Shown: positions 48,751-57,587 of the stretch, in pieces
How positions within the stretch are numbered: position 1 is the first letter of the stretch
How the letters are laid out: every line of letters begins with the position of its first letter
Source: a virus
Direction: 5' to 3' (one strand)
IMG/VR virus record: IMGVR_UViG_3300047094_000987
Coordinates: 1 to 60,202 of that record
Length of the DNA stretch: 60,202 bases
Notes under the pieces: model-generated
Databases searched by the model: none
The model's input: only the letters and a program-made list of their open reading frames with translations
Told to the model about the DNA's origin: nothing
Program-made: the position numbers and the translations under genes

Positions 48751-49854
48751 TCAGGATTGTTGCTCCTGGTCAACAGGAAGTTGGAAATCAGCATCCACCT
48801 TATCATAAAGTTCAATGAATGCCTGCTTAGTTTCATCATCAAATCGTGCAGTGCAAACATCAATTGCTTTTGCTTTGTTACCAAAGATGCTATAAGCACG
48901 GATAATGTGAACCAGGCGGCGGGTGCTGATGATTTCCTCAATACCACCATCGTAGAAAGTCTTACGAATGATGTCTGCCCAATCTACCAGACGCTTGCAG
49001 AAATCACGATCCTCCAATCCAAGATCCAGAGCGATGCCTTCCAGGATCTTTTGCTCAGTAGCAGGAGCGGGATAGGACTGCTCAAAGGTCACAGGGAAAC
49101 GCTCGAGGAATGCCTCATTGAGAACGTTGGTGCCGATGAAGCGACCATCATCAGAACCCTTACCCTTGGTGTTGGCAGTGGCAAACACGTTGAATCCAGC
49201 AGCGGGTTTTACCCAGCGACCAATCTTTTTCAGAAAGACACCTTTACCTTCAAGGATAGATTGGAGGCACAGAATCTTGTTGCTAGCAAGGTCGATTTCA
49301 TCAAGAAGCAGAATTGCACCTCGCTCCAGTGCCTCAATCACAGGACCATTGTGCCAAGCAGTATTTCCATCAACAAGACGGAAACCACCGATCAAATCAT
49401 CTTCATCTGTTTCGATGGTAATGTTAACACGAATCAGTTCTCGTTTAAGTTGAGCACACGCTTGCTCAACGCTGAACGTTTTACCATTACCCGAAAGACC
49501 CGTAATAAACGTCGGATAAAAAAGAAGGGACTGGATAATCTTTTTAATATCAGCAAAGTTACCAAACTTGACGAAGGTATCATCTTTTTCAGGAATGAGA
49601 TTTTGTTCCACAGCAGGGAGAGCAGCGGGAGCTTGATATGCTTGCTCCATTTTATTTACAACAGTCGGAGTCACTTCCAGATTCCAACGACCACGACCAA
49701 CCTTGTAGTTCTCCAAATGGCGACAAACAGTTTGATAGTTAAGACTGCGAGAAGCACAAAAACCGCGAAGGTCGCCAGTGGTGATTTCAGAACCATAAAG
49801 TTCTTTGATGGATTCAATGAGTTGGTTGTCGTTCACGGAAGATTTGCGAGGCAT
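48751..49854 (-). CDS. cobS: CobS-like MoxR-type AAA+ ATPase
   Basis: 367 aa. N-terminal ~75 residues contain a small DNA-binding-like helical domain (DLRGFCASRSLNYQTVCRHL). AAA+ core: Walker A TGLSGNGKTFSVEQA, Walker B AILLLDEIDLAS and ATANTKGKG with sensor 1. CobS with CobT inserts cobalt in cobalamin synthesis, and cyanophages often carry a cobS-like gene. Here the next gene is a zincin-VWA protein, which fits a MoxR-VWA chaperone pair as well as the cobaltochelatase reading. Confidence 0.88.
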   Translation of the reverse strand: MPRKSSVNDNQLIESIKELYGSEITTGDLRGFCASRSLNYQTVCRHLENYKVGRGRWNLEVTPTVVNKMEQAYQAPAALPAVEQNLIPEKDDTFVKFGNFADIKKIIQSLLFYPTFITGLSGNGKTFSVEQACAQLKRELIRVNITIETDEDDLIGGFRLVDGNTAWHNGPVIEALERGAILLLDEIDLASNKILCLQSILEGKGVFLKKIGRWVKPAAGFNVFATANTKGKGSDDGRFIGTNVLNEAFLERFPVTFEQSYPAPATEQKILEGIALDLGLEDRDFCKRLVDWADIIRKTFYDGGIEEIISTRRLVHIIRAYSIFGNKAKAIDVCTARFDDETKQAFIELYDKVDADFQLPVDQEQQS

Positions 49855-49886
49855 AATGTAGTTAGGTGGTTTGTTTCAACAAAGTA

Positions 49887-49922
49887 ATTATACAAGCAAA
49901 AAGGGGGCAACCAAGTGCCCCC
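49887..49922 (-). promoter_or_regulatory. Terminator (49898-49922) fused to -10 TATAAT (49887-49892)
   Basis: Stem GGGGGCA/TGCCCCC and a T-run, then TTGTATAAT: the end of the VWA gene and the probable start of the cobS-like transcript share one short segment. Confidence 0.65.
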
Positions 49923-49943
49923 TGTGACAGTTTTTAAAGTGGA

Positions 49944-52094
49944 TCAGGCAACCAGTTCAACAAACTCACCAAGAATACGCTTGTTCATTTTTTTAGTCTT
50001 CAAACTCTTAACAAAAGCAGATTTGATTTGTGCTTTTGTGGCATCATCTGCAACCTCAAACTCAGATTCCTGCGAAAGAGTTGCAGCAGAAAGTCCAAAA
50101 TAAGAATGATAACCAGACTTTTTAATCGTGAATGCCTTTTCTTTCTTCCAGGCAGTCATTACTTTTTCATATTCTGGTCCAAAGTATCCATAGTAACGAC
50201 GAATAAAAGATCCAGCATCACGCGATTCAAGTACACGAATACCAATGAAATTGATATCAACAAACTTATCTCTCAGATTTTGAAGAAGAATATCAGTAAA
50301 TTCGTGATACTCACAATCACAAGAATAAGTTATTCCTGTTTTACGATCACGAATAAAGGCATTAGGACCAATATGAGAAGTTCCCATATAAGGATCTTCT
50401 TCCCATCGGCGTTGAACTTCACGATGATATTTGAGAAGACAACCTTCACCATCTGTCAGAATTACACACTGAACTTTTTGAAGTTTATTTTCTTTCTGGA
50501 ATTTGGGAAGAATTTGATGCAGAGCAATCAAAGATTCGTTCAAAGGAGTTCCAGAAAGACTCATACCCAGAGGAGCAGCATAATAGCAGTGAGAATTATA
50601 ACGGAAAGAAACAGCAAGACGAAAAATATTCTTCATCTGCTCATCCAAAGTTTTACCATTCACCTTACTGGTAAGAAGGTTCATCATAGAAAACCACTCG
50701 CCAACTTGAATGAGTCCATCTTTCTTTTTATAGGAAAGTTCACGAATAGTTGCTTTACCATTATCATCGTATTTCACCAAAGGATAATCAGTCGTAAAAG
50801 CATAAACTTCGAAAGGAATATTTACTTTCTTGCAGAACCACACAAGATTAAAAAGTTGCTTGACAGTATCCATCATCACATCCTGCATAGATCCAGACCA
50901 ATCAAGAATGAATACCAGACCGTGATTCTTACCATCGGCAAGAGTGGTTACTTTCTTGAAAATATCTTCATTATATTTGTAGGTATGAAGTTTTGAACAA
51001 TCCAACACACCAGTGCGTGAAGTTGTGGCACGAGCATAGGAATCTGCCGCCTTACGACATTCAAACTCTTTTACCAAATAATTAACTTCCTTTTGAGCAG
51101 ACCGTTTAAATTCTACAAATTTCTTATCAACTTCACCAAAAATTCCTTCATAGGTATACTCACGTTCTTTAATAAAACCATCCCAAGATTCTTTACACTT
51201 ATCGTGAATCTCCTTATTAGGAACAATTACTTTATTCAGATCAAGTTGAGGAAGTTCAAGATAGACATTCTCATAACCATCATTATTAACAAGATCTTTC
51301 AATGCCTCTTCCAAAGAATCCATTGTTTTGACTTCTGGTTCTTCATTCTTTTCACCACCTTCACTAGAATTAGTTGATTTTTTTTCCTGCTCAGTTTCGC
51401 TGGTAACAGGTGATTGTGAAGTATCAGTTTCAGATTGATCATTCTCACCTTCTTGCTGATCAATAAAATCCGAAACAGGATGCTGTGTAGCACCACTATC
51501 TTGAGATTCCAAATTATCAATCTTAGTTTTAGTTTCTTCCTGTTGCTTTTGCTTACAATACTTATACAGTGCTTTTGCGGCAATCAGAACATCACCAAAA
51601 GTCTCACTATCAGCAATCAAATTGATAATCTCAGTCTCTTCACCGCGCTCAATCGGAATATCAATATAGTTTCCGATCTTGAACCACAGGTTTGCACGAT
51701 CGGCAAGATTATAAGTTTCTAGATTGTCATCACCAATCTGAAAGAAATCATCGTCAGCAAGTTCTTTGTAACCGTTGAAGAAAGTCTTGGCGAGACCAGC
51801 GTAACGGCGCTTCATCAGTTTCTCAATGCGAGCATCCTCAACCACATTCACAAACTGTGGCGGAATCTTGTGCTCCTTCAACCAATCCTCATCAGGCGTA
51901 TAGAGAGCGTGTCCGACCTCGTGACCCACCAAAAGGTCATAGACGGTGTTGCTTGCCTTTTCCCACATCGGCAGAGTCAACACACGAGTATGAACGTTGA
52001 AGCAGGCAGTCTCCACCTTCTTGTGCTCAACCACAAGGTCTTCGGTGGCAAGAAGTTTGGCAAGTTGGGACTTGATTTCGTGGCGGACAGTCAT
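49944..52094 (-). CDS. Zincin-VWA protein (CobT-like), partner of AAA+ ATPase
   Basis: 716 aa. Near residue 55, VGHEVGHALYTPDEDW is a HExxH zinc protease motif, and NVVEDARIEKLM could supply the third ligand. A long acidic low-complexity linker (about 205-270) follows. From about 395, LVFILDWSGSMQDVM is a VWA DxSxS metal site. CobT-type VWA proteins pair with CobS. A fused protease suggests a remodelling or proteolytic complex instead. Encoded just before the cobS-like gene. Confidence 0.85.
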   Translation of the reverse strand: MTVRHEIKSQLAKLLATEDLVVEHKKVETACFNVHTRVLTLPMWEKASNTVYDLLVGHEVGHALYTPDEDWLKEHKIPPQFVNVVEDARIEKLMKRRYAGLAKTFFNGYKELADDDFFQIGDDNLETYNLADRANLWFKIGNYIDIPIERGEETEIINLIADSETFGDVLIAAKALYKYCKQKQQEETKTKIDNLESQDSGATQHPVSDFIDQQEGENDQSETDTSQSPVTSETEQEKKSTNSSEGGEKNEEPEVKTMDSLEEALKDLVNNDGYENVYLELPQLDLNKVIVPNKEIHDKCKESWDGFIKEREYTYEGIFGEVDKKFVEFKRSAQKEVNYLVKEFECRKAADSYARATTSRTGVLDCSKLHTYKYNEDIFKKVTTLADGKNHGLVFILDWSGSMQDVMMDTVKQLFNLVWFCKKVNIPFEVYAFTTDYPLVKYDDNGKATIRELSYKKKDGLIQVGEWFSMMNLLTSKVNGKTLDEQMKNIFRLAVSFRYNSHCYYAAPLGMSLSGTPLNESLIALHQILPKFQKENKLQKVQCVILTDGEGCLLKYHREVQRRWEEDPYMGTSHIGPNAFIRDRKTGITYSCDCEYHEFTDILLQNLRDKFVDINFIGIRVLESRDAGSFIRRYYGYFGPEYEKVMTAWKKEKAFTIKKSGYHSYFGLSAATLSQESEFEVADDATKAQIKSAFVKSLKTKKMNKRILGEFVELVA

Positions 52095-52116
52095 AGGTTT
52101 GATTTCTTATGGAACC

Positions 52117-52149
52117 ATCATACAAAAAAAGAGGGTGGTGAAACCCTCT
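52117..52149 (-). terminator. Terminator (52124-52149) with adjoining -10 TATGAT
   Basis: Stem AGAGGGT/ACCCTCT and a seven-base T-run after the 263-aa gene, followed directly by TATGAT (52117-52122), a possible -10 for the zincin-VWA gene. Confidence 0.7.
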
Positions 52150-52173
52150 TATGTGCCAGTTTGAAAAGTGGAC

Positions 52174-52965
52174 TCAGACTCCTTTTACACCAGCGGCATT
52201 AGGAAATCCATTTGGATAAGGCTTTAGTTTATCCAAAGACTTTCTAGTTTTATTGAGGTCATCTGCCATACCATAAGAACCTCTTCTTTGATCATCAACA
52301 GCAGATGCAGTTCTTTGTGCAATAGCACTCTGCTCAACAATACTTTGCTTCCACTCTTCACTCATATTTGCCATAATAGCAAGTGCTGCCTTATTGGTGT
52401 CAGCATAACCTTCGGCAACTAGGTGCTCAAGAATGTAATCAAAGAGATCGGCACTCTCTTTCATTTCCTTTTCTTCTTTTTCTTTTTCTTTTCCTTCTTT
52501 CTCAGTTACCTTTTCACCAGGTTCTTCTTTACCCTTAGAATGCTTACCTTCTTTGTGCTTTCCACCTTCATCAGTTTCTTCCTTCATTGCCTTTTCTTCT
52601 TTTCTCTTACCAAAGGTATGATGAACTAAACTGTCCAACTTTTTATGGAATTTTGTTTCAGAAGAACCACTTATTCCACCATTCTTTGCTTCTTTTACAT
52701 CTTCCTTCTCTTCTTTTTCTTCTTTCTCTTTTTTAGCAAGCTTTAAATCATTCGGCGCATACTTCATTGTCTTACCGTCTTCACGCTTTACGGTATAGTA
52801 CTTTTCATCATCTTCACCATCAGGTTTGTCAAGTTTAATAACTTCACCTTCCATTCCACTTGCTTTGCAAATAACTTCATCACCAACTTTAAAGTGGGAT
52901 TCTGAAATATTTGCATAGACAGAAGCATATGCTTCCATCAGACCTTTAACTTGTTTTGCTTCCAT
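52174..52965 (-). CDS. Modular virion-type protein with KOW-like and EGYADT modules, 263 aa
   Basis: Start MEAKQVKGLMEAYASVYANI is shared with the next gene. FKVGDEVICKASGMEGEVIK (about 26-45) is a KOW/SH3-like barrel. Next comes a Lys/Glu run, then LFDYILEHLVAEGYADTNKA and MANMSEEWKQSIVEQ, and an end DQRRGSYGMADDLNK...YPNGFPN shared with the gene at 31270. Late promoter at 52982. Likely a packaged internal head protein (inference). Confidence 0.75.
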   Translation of the reverse strand: MEAKQVKGLMEAYASVYANISESHFKVGDEVICKASGMEGEVIKLDKPDGEDDEKYYTVKREDGKTMKYAPNDLKLAKKEKEEKEEKEDVKEAKNGGISGSSETKFHKKLDSLVHHTFGKRKEEKAMKEETDEGGKHKEGKHSKGKEEPGEKVTEKEGKEKEKEEKEMKESADLFDYILEHLVAEGYADTNKAALAIMANMSEEWKQSIVEQSAIAQRTASAVDDQRRGSYGMADDLNKTRKSLDKLKPYPNGFPNAAGVKGV

Positions 52966-52981
52966 TTTACGAATAGTTTTT

Positions 52982-52993
52982 TATTTATTTATT
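52982..52993 (-). promoter_or_regulatory. Late promoter, two overlapping AATAAATA
   Basis: AATAAATAAATA on the minus strand gives two overlapping octamers 17-21 bases before the 263-aa gene, reading out of the terminator at 52994-53017. Confidence 0.75.
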
Positions 52994-53017
52994 AAAAAAG
53001 GAGGTCGTAAGACCTCC
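52994..53017 (-). terminator. Terminator after 214-aa gene
   Basis: Stem GGAGGTC/GACCTCC, loop GTAA, followed by six T that run directly into the late promoter. Confidence 0.9.
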
Positions 53018-53039
53018 AAGTGGTTTTATAAGAAATTAA

Positions 53040-53684
53040 TCACCAAAGTGGTTCATCTCTCATAGGTGCTCCCTGAGGTTTTCTTTGGGGAGCTGGTTTT
53101 CTTACAGGTGCATCAGAAGAACCTGGTCCCCAAAGTGGACCATCTTTATAAGGCTTACCATCACCAGGTCTGGTGCTATAACCACCACCAGACTGTGGCA
53201 TATTCTTTTTAAGAAGTTCTGCACCTCTTTGAAGTAAAGTACCAGCAACTCTACTAGCAGCACCACCGATAGTACCAGTTGGACTATTTGGAGCAGATCC
53301 GCGAGCAATAGACTCAACGATACTTTGCTTCCAATCTTCACTCATATTTGCCATAATAACAAGTGCTGCTTCTTCGGTATCAGCAAAACCTTCACCCATC
53401 AGATGACCTTTTACAAGATCAAATAGATCTACATCTTCTTGCTTATTAGATTTAATTTTTGATTCTTGCTCTGCCTTAGTTGTAGTGCCACGTCCCTTTC
53501 CAACAGGAGCAATAACTGCCCCAACAGCTTTACCAACAGGATTAGTCTTCATAAACTCAGAAGCTTTTTTAAGTCCCGATTCTACTGCACCTTGAAGATC
53601 TTCTGAAAGGACTTCTTGTTCTTCCGATTGTGTATAAACGGAAGCATATGCCTCCATCAAATCTCTAACTTGTTTTGCTTCCAT
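53040..53684 (-). CDS. Modular virion-type protein, 214 aa
   Basis: MEAKQVRDLMEAYASVYTQS repeats the start of the gene at 52174, and LFDLVKGHLMGEGFADTEEA with MANMSEDWKQSIVES repeats its second module. The C-terminus is Gly/Pro-rich and ends EPLW. These two are clear paralogs with unlike middles. Start chosen at 53684 since it begins the shared motif. Late promoter 20 bases upstream. Confidence 0.75.
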   Translation of the reverse strand: MEAKQVRDLMEAYASVYTQSEEQEVLSEDLQGAVESGLKKASEFMKTNPVGKAVGAVIAPVGKGRGTTTKAEQESKIKSNKQEDVDLFDLVKGHLMGEGFADTEEAALVIMANMSEDWKQSIVESIARGSAPNSPTGTIGGAASRVAGTLLQRGAELLKKNMPQSGGGYSTRPGDGKPYKDGPLWGPGSSDAPVRKPAPQRKPQGAPMRDEPLW

Positions 53685-53703
53685 TTTATGAATACTTTTT
53701 AAA

Positions 53704-53711
53704 TATTTATA
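53704..53711 (-). promoter_or_regulatory. Late promoter TATAAATA, extended form
   Basis: TATAAATATTTAAAAA on the minus strand, 20 bases before the 214-aa gene, just inside the intergenic side of the 660-aa gene's stop. Confidence 0.85.
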
Positions 53712-53713
53712 GT

Positions 53714-55696
53714 TCATTCAACTTTATAAGATTTACCTTTCCAAGTAAACGTAGATCCCATACCACCTTTTTGTTTTGCAGATTTATAAGCTCTATCAAA
53801 AGATTGTGCCTCAGTCCCAACTTTTCCTGGACCAACAATTTTTGGACCAACCTTTTCTCTTTGAGCAAATCTCTGAGAAGGTCCTATTCTTGTTGAAGGA
53901 TCATAATAAGTTTCACCTTTTTTAACATCTTTTGCAGTTGTTGGTAACTTAGGTGAAGATTTAAGAGTTGCATCTGCGGTATTATATGCCTGAATACCTG
54001 CGGCAAAAGCACCCAATCTTCCACCAGGAATAGAGAATCCTTGCTTTCTATTTCCAAAAGTGTTAGATCCTGGTCCCTGAGGAAGTTTTAATTTTGTACT
54101 TGGTTTTGCTGGTTTGGGTGCTACCTTATCTACATTGCCAATTGGTTTAGGTGCGGGTTTTGATGCTGGTTTAGTGCTTGGTAGTTCTCCCATCAAACCA
54201 CCTTTCATCATTTTGTTTAATCTTTGGACATCTTGGAACTGCTGTGATCTTACAGAAGTTGCAGGTTTTGCCGCAGTTTGAGGTGATGGTTTTGCTGCTG
54301 GAAGCAAACCACGAACATTTGTCTGTGATGGTTTTAATTGTGCTTGTGGTTTAACTGCTTGCTGAACTCTATTCCATAAGTTTCTAGCACCAGAGGCAGT
54401 ATCAGTTGCCTGCTTCCAAGGATCTGGCAGAACATTTCTAACTCCCTGTGGAAGTAGTCCACGGACGTTAGTTCCAGGTAATGCTCTTGTTGTTGTGGTT
54501 GGAGTAGAAGGTTTTTGAACTTTTACTAATGCACCAGGTTTGGCAGTGGGAGTTATAGCGCCACCAGGTGTTCCTTTGACCAATGCACCTCCACGTGTTC
54601 CACTTGGAAGAGCAGCACGAGTTTGAGATCCAGATAATGCTCTTGGTGTTGGAGAACCAGTCAAAGCTTTTGGAGTTGTTGAAGTTCTTGCAGTAGTCGT
54701 AGATGGTTTTGCAGAACTTCTAGGTGTTGATGGTTGTTTCCAAGGATCTGGTGCTATATTTGCACCTTTTGGTGCAGTTCTAACAGGTTTGGTAGAAGTT
54801 CTAACAACTGGCGTTGGTGAAGATGTTACTGTTGGAGTTGGTTTTGCAGCACTTACCGATGATGGGGTAGAACCAGTTGCAATAGAAGTTCCAAGAATAT
54901 CGGATATTCCTGCTCTCAAAATATTCTTAGCAACTTGACCAGGACCAACACCTGGTTTGCCAATACCAGTTCTTTGCTGAACTGCTTTAACAAAATCCCC
55001 AAGACCAGCCTCATTCACAAGTTGAACCATTATTTGATTACACTCTTGCTCAGAGTATCCTTCATCTAAAAGAATTTGTAGAACTTGATCATAAGTATCT
55101 CTCTGTTCGGGAAGCCCCATTTCCTGCCAATTTTTATTATTTGTCTTTGCCCATTCTTTTGCTGCTGCCTTTTCTTCTGGGCTCATTTTAGTCCAAGCAT
55201 TTCTAATTTGCCCCTTAGCAAGTGGATTATTACGATTATCCCAAGCTCTCTGATAATCTGCACTCCTATCAGGAACAGGTGATTTGATGACAGTTTTGTT
55301 TTGAATTGGAGGAGGAACTGGTCCACCCTTAAATGTTGGTCCAGGACCCATTGTTGTACCAAAATCTCCTGGTTTAACTGTCGTTGCAGGTTTAGGGGTA
55401 GGAGCAGTTGTACTAGTAGGTGTTGGTGCAGTTGGTTTTGGTGTAGAAGTAGGTTCTGGCGTACCGCTCATCATTCTCTGAACTCTTTCCTGTCCAGCAA
55501 TGCCTGCTTGCAACTTATCAGCACCAAGCATTCTTTTAGTTCTATCACTCATCAATGCTTGTGCTTCTTTTGAAGGACCTGCCATCGTTGCTTGTGCAGA
55601 TGCCTTACGAAGTTTATCTAATTCTGCCTGATCGGTTAAAGCCTCATAGATTGAATTATAAGCTTCTTGTAAATTTTTATATTCTTTACTATTCAT
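53714..55696 (-). CDS. Long disordered virion-type protein, 660 aa
   Basis: MNSKEYKNLQEAYNSIYEAL is a variant of the LMEAYASVY start. TYDQVLQILLDEGYSEQECN near 205-225 is a variant of the EGYADT module. The rest is Pro/Thr/Ala/Lys-rich and repetitive (TTARTSTTPKALTGSP). A short folded end (GGMGSTFTWKGKSYKVE) closes the protein. Likely an internal or head-associated late protein (inference). Confidence 0.72.
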   Translation of the reverse strand: MNSKEYKNLQEAYNSIYEALTDQAELDKLRKASAQATMAGPSKEAQALMSDRTKRMLGADKLQAGIAGQERVQRMMSGTPEPTSTPKPTAPTPTSTTAPTPKPATTVKPGDFGTTMGPGPTFKGGPVPPPIQNKTVIKSPVPDRSADYQRAWDNRNNPLAKGQIRNAWTKMSPEEKAAAKEWAKTNNKNWQEMGLPEQRDTYDQVLQILLDEGYSEQECNQIMVQLVNEAGLGDFVKAVQQRTGIGKPGVGPGQVAKNILRAGISDILGTSIATGSTPSSVSAAKPTPTVTSSPTPVVRTSTKPVRTAPKGANIAPDPWKQPSTPRSSAKPSTTTARTSTTPKALTGSPTPRALSGSQTRAALPSGTRGGALVKGTPGGAITPTAKPGALVKVQKPSTPTTTTRALPGTNVRGLLPQGVRNVLPDPWKQATDTASGARNLWNRVQQAVKPQAQLKPSQTNVRGLLPAAKPSPQTAAKPATSVRSQQFQDVQRLNKMMKGGLMGELPSTKPASKPAPKPIGNVDKVAPKPAKPSTKLKLPQGPGSNTFGNRKQGFSIPGGRLGAFAAGIQAYNTADATLKSSPKLPTTAKDVKKGETYYDPSTRIGPSQRFAQREKVGPKIVGPGKVGTEAQSFDRAYKSAKQKGGMGSTFTWKGKSYKVE

Positions 55697-55713
55697 CTCT
55701 AAAAGACACTTTT

Positions 55714-55860
55714 TTAGATATTTATTAAAAAAGAAGCGTCCCCTTGTTGGAGACGCTTCTTGAGTGCTTGGCGGCGTGCTTTTGCTTGTCGGAGTGCTTG
55801 CGGTTTTAATTTCCGCTTCTGTTCCTTCTTAGAGTGATGATAGCGGTTGGGGACTTGCAT
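55714..55860 (-). CDS. Small basic protein encoded through a terminator, 48 aa
   Basis: MQVPNRYHHSKKEQKRKLKP continues Arg/Lys/Gln-rich and ends LINI*, with its last ~18 codons spelled by the terminator hairpin and the late promoter. It begins in TAATG overlap with gp46. The dense use of the same bases suggests selection on both levels. Function unknown, perhaps DNA-binding. Confidence 0.6.
   Translation of the reverse strand: MQVPNRYHHSKKEQKRKLKPQALRQAKARRQALKKRLQQGDASFLINI
55719..55726 (-). promoter_or_regulatory. Late promoter AATAAATA, extended form
   Basis: AATAAATATCTAAAAA on the minus strand, 23 bases before the 660-aa gene; lies inside the coding end of the 48-aa gene. Confidence 0.75.
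55727..55761 (-). terminator. Terminator after gp46 operon
   Basis: Ten-base stem AAGAAGCGTC/GACGCTTCTT and a T-run, directly upstream of the late promoter. It lies within the 48-aa reading frame. Confidence 0.85.
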
Positions 55861-57587
55861 TAGTCTTGTGCTTGTGAGGACATCATACGGGAGAAACCCT
55901 TGACCTTTTCGAACCTTATGACACTTTCAAATTTGTCATGCAGGTCTGACTTATGAGAGATCACAAAGATATTAGCGTCTTTAATCACGTAACGAATAAT
56001 TTTCAGAAACTCATCAGTTCCAAATCCATCAAGTGAAGAATCAAAGACTTCATCCATAATCAGCAGATTAGTATTAACGGAATTTTTGACTCGTGCTACT
56101 TCTCTCCAAGTAAAGAGAAGAGCAAGGTCGATTCTCATTTTTTCACCCTCACTGAAAGAACTGTAAGAAAAGTCTTCGTGAATGGGTGATTTTACAGTTT
56201 CATTGAATTCTTCATCCAGATGGAAGTTAATATAAAAATCCATCATTTGAAGATAACGATTCACCTGCTGATTTATGAACGGAAGATACTTCTTAATTAT
56301 CTTCGTTTTAACGCCATCATCCTTGAGTAAGGAGTAGGCAAAATCGTAATAAACGATTTCTTCTTTTTTCTTTGAGAGGTCTTCGAATGTTTTTTGGAGA
56401 TTTTCTTTAAATTCCTCTAATTTCTCATGCTCAGTATTTCTGTTTGCAAGGTTTTGGGCAATTGTTTGAATTTCATTTTCAAGATCTCGGATTTGTCTCT
56501 GGTTGATTGAAATCCGAGTATTGTTTTGAGAAATCTCATGGTTGAGTTTCGTAATCTCCTTGGAAAGAACTGTGAATTGACGCTCTCTATCCTGTTCTAA
56601 ATTTATAGTCTCCTCGAGTTCTTGAAAACCTTTCTGGAGTTCCTTTGCTTTATTTTGAGCGTCTGTAATTCTATTTAACCGAAACTCTTCTTCAATGTTC
56701 TGAGTGCAAGTAGGGCATACCGTATTTTCTGTGAAAAACTTATGCTCTTTGGTAATAACACTTACTTTTTGAGATAGTTTACCTTTTAGATTGTTCAGTT
56801 TCACTAACTTATCTCCAGCACCAGTTAGAGTTTCCTGCTTCTGAACTAAAAGATCAATATCATCTTGAATACTTTCATTATCTTTTAAACAATTACCAAC
56901 TTCAGAATCTAACTTGATAATCTTTTCTTTGTTGATATTAATATTGGCATTACCACGATTCTCTAACTCTTCGATGAAGTCCTGTTGCATCTTCATCTTA
57001 TCTTTGATATTTTCTTTTTTCAAATCCAAAGACTTAACCTGTTCTTTCTTCTCCCGAAGTTTATCCTTTACAATATTATTCATTGCAGAGAATACACGAA
57101 TATCTAAAAGATCCTCAATCACCTCACGCCGATTAGCAGTAGTCAACTGCATAAAGGGAACAAAAGTACTGCTACCTAGAATTACAATTTGAGTAAAAGA
57201 CTTATAATTTAGTTTTAAAATACTCTCTTCTAGAATTCTTTGCATTGCACGATCATCTGCCTCACGATGCATTGGAGTTCCATTCACAACAATATCAAAC
57301 ACAGAAGGTTTGATACCACGTCGAACAAGGTATTCTCTAGTGTTGATCGTAAACTCAACTTCTACAACACATTCTCTTTCATTGGTTGTGTTGACCAGTT
57401 GAGGTTTATTAATCTTTCGGAAAGGTTTATTGAACAAAACAAAAGTCAACGCATCAAGAATGGTTGACTTCCCTGCTCCGTTTGTACCAATAATAAGATT
57501 TGTATGATTGCTCTGAAAATTAACTTCCGTAAAACTGTTTCCAGTAGAAAGAAAATTACGCCAACGGATCTTTTGAAAGGTTATCAT
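55860..57587 (-). CDS. 46: Recombination endonuclease subunit gp46 (Rad50/SbcC-like)
   Basis: 575 aa SMC-like ATPase: Walker A IGTNGAGKSTILDA, long coiled coil with a zinc hook CPTCTQNIEE in the middle, signature EGEKMRIDLALLFTW and Walker B LLIMDEVFDSS near the end. With gp47 it resects double-strand ends for recombination-dependent replication and helps degrade host DNA. Confidence 0.97.
   Translation of the reverse strand: MITFQKIRWRNFLSTGNSFTEVNFQSNHTNLIIGTNGAGKSTILDALTFVLFNKPFRKINKPQLVNTTNERECVVEVEFTINTREYLVRRGIKPSVFDIVVNGTPMHREADDRAMQRILEESILKLNYKSFTQIVILGSSTFVPFMQLTTANRREVIEDLLDIRVFSAMNNIVKDKLREKKEQVKSLDLKKENIKDKMKMQQDFIEELENRGNANININKEKIIKLDSEVGNCLKDNESIQDDIDLLVQKQETLTGAGDKLVKLNNLKGKLSQKVSVITKEHKFFTENTVCPTCTQNIEEEFRLNRITDAQNKAKELQKGFQELEETINLEQDRERQFTVLSKEITKLNHEISQNNTRISINQRQIRDLENEIQTIAQNLANRNTEHEKLEEFKENLQKTFEDLSKKKEEIVYYDFAYSLLKDDGVKTKIIKKYLPFINQQVNRYLQMMDFYINFHLDEEFNETVKSPIHEDFSYSSFSEGEKMRIDLALLFTWREVARVKNSVNTNLLIMDEVFDSSLDGFGTDEFLKIIRYVIKDANIFVISHKSDLHDKFESVIRFEKVKGFSRMMSSQAQD

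Noticed and set aside
48757-49887. 376-aa plus-strand frame antisense to the cobS-like gene
   Set aside because: The minus frame has clear AAA+ motifs; the plus frame has no recognisable domain or start signal.
50028-50996. 322-aa plus-strand frame antisense to the zincin-VWA gene
   Set aside because: Shadow frame; the minus strand shows HExxH and VWA motifs.
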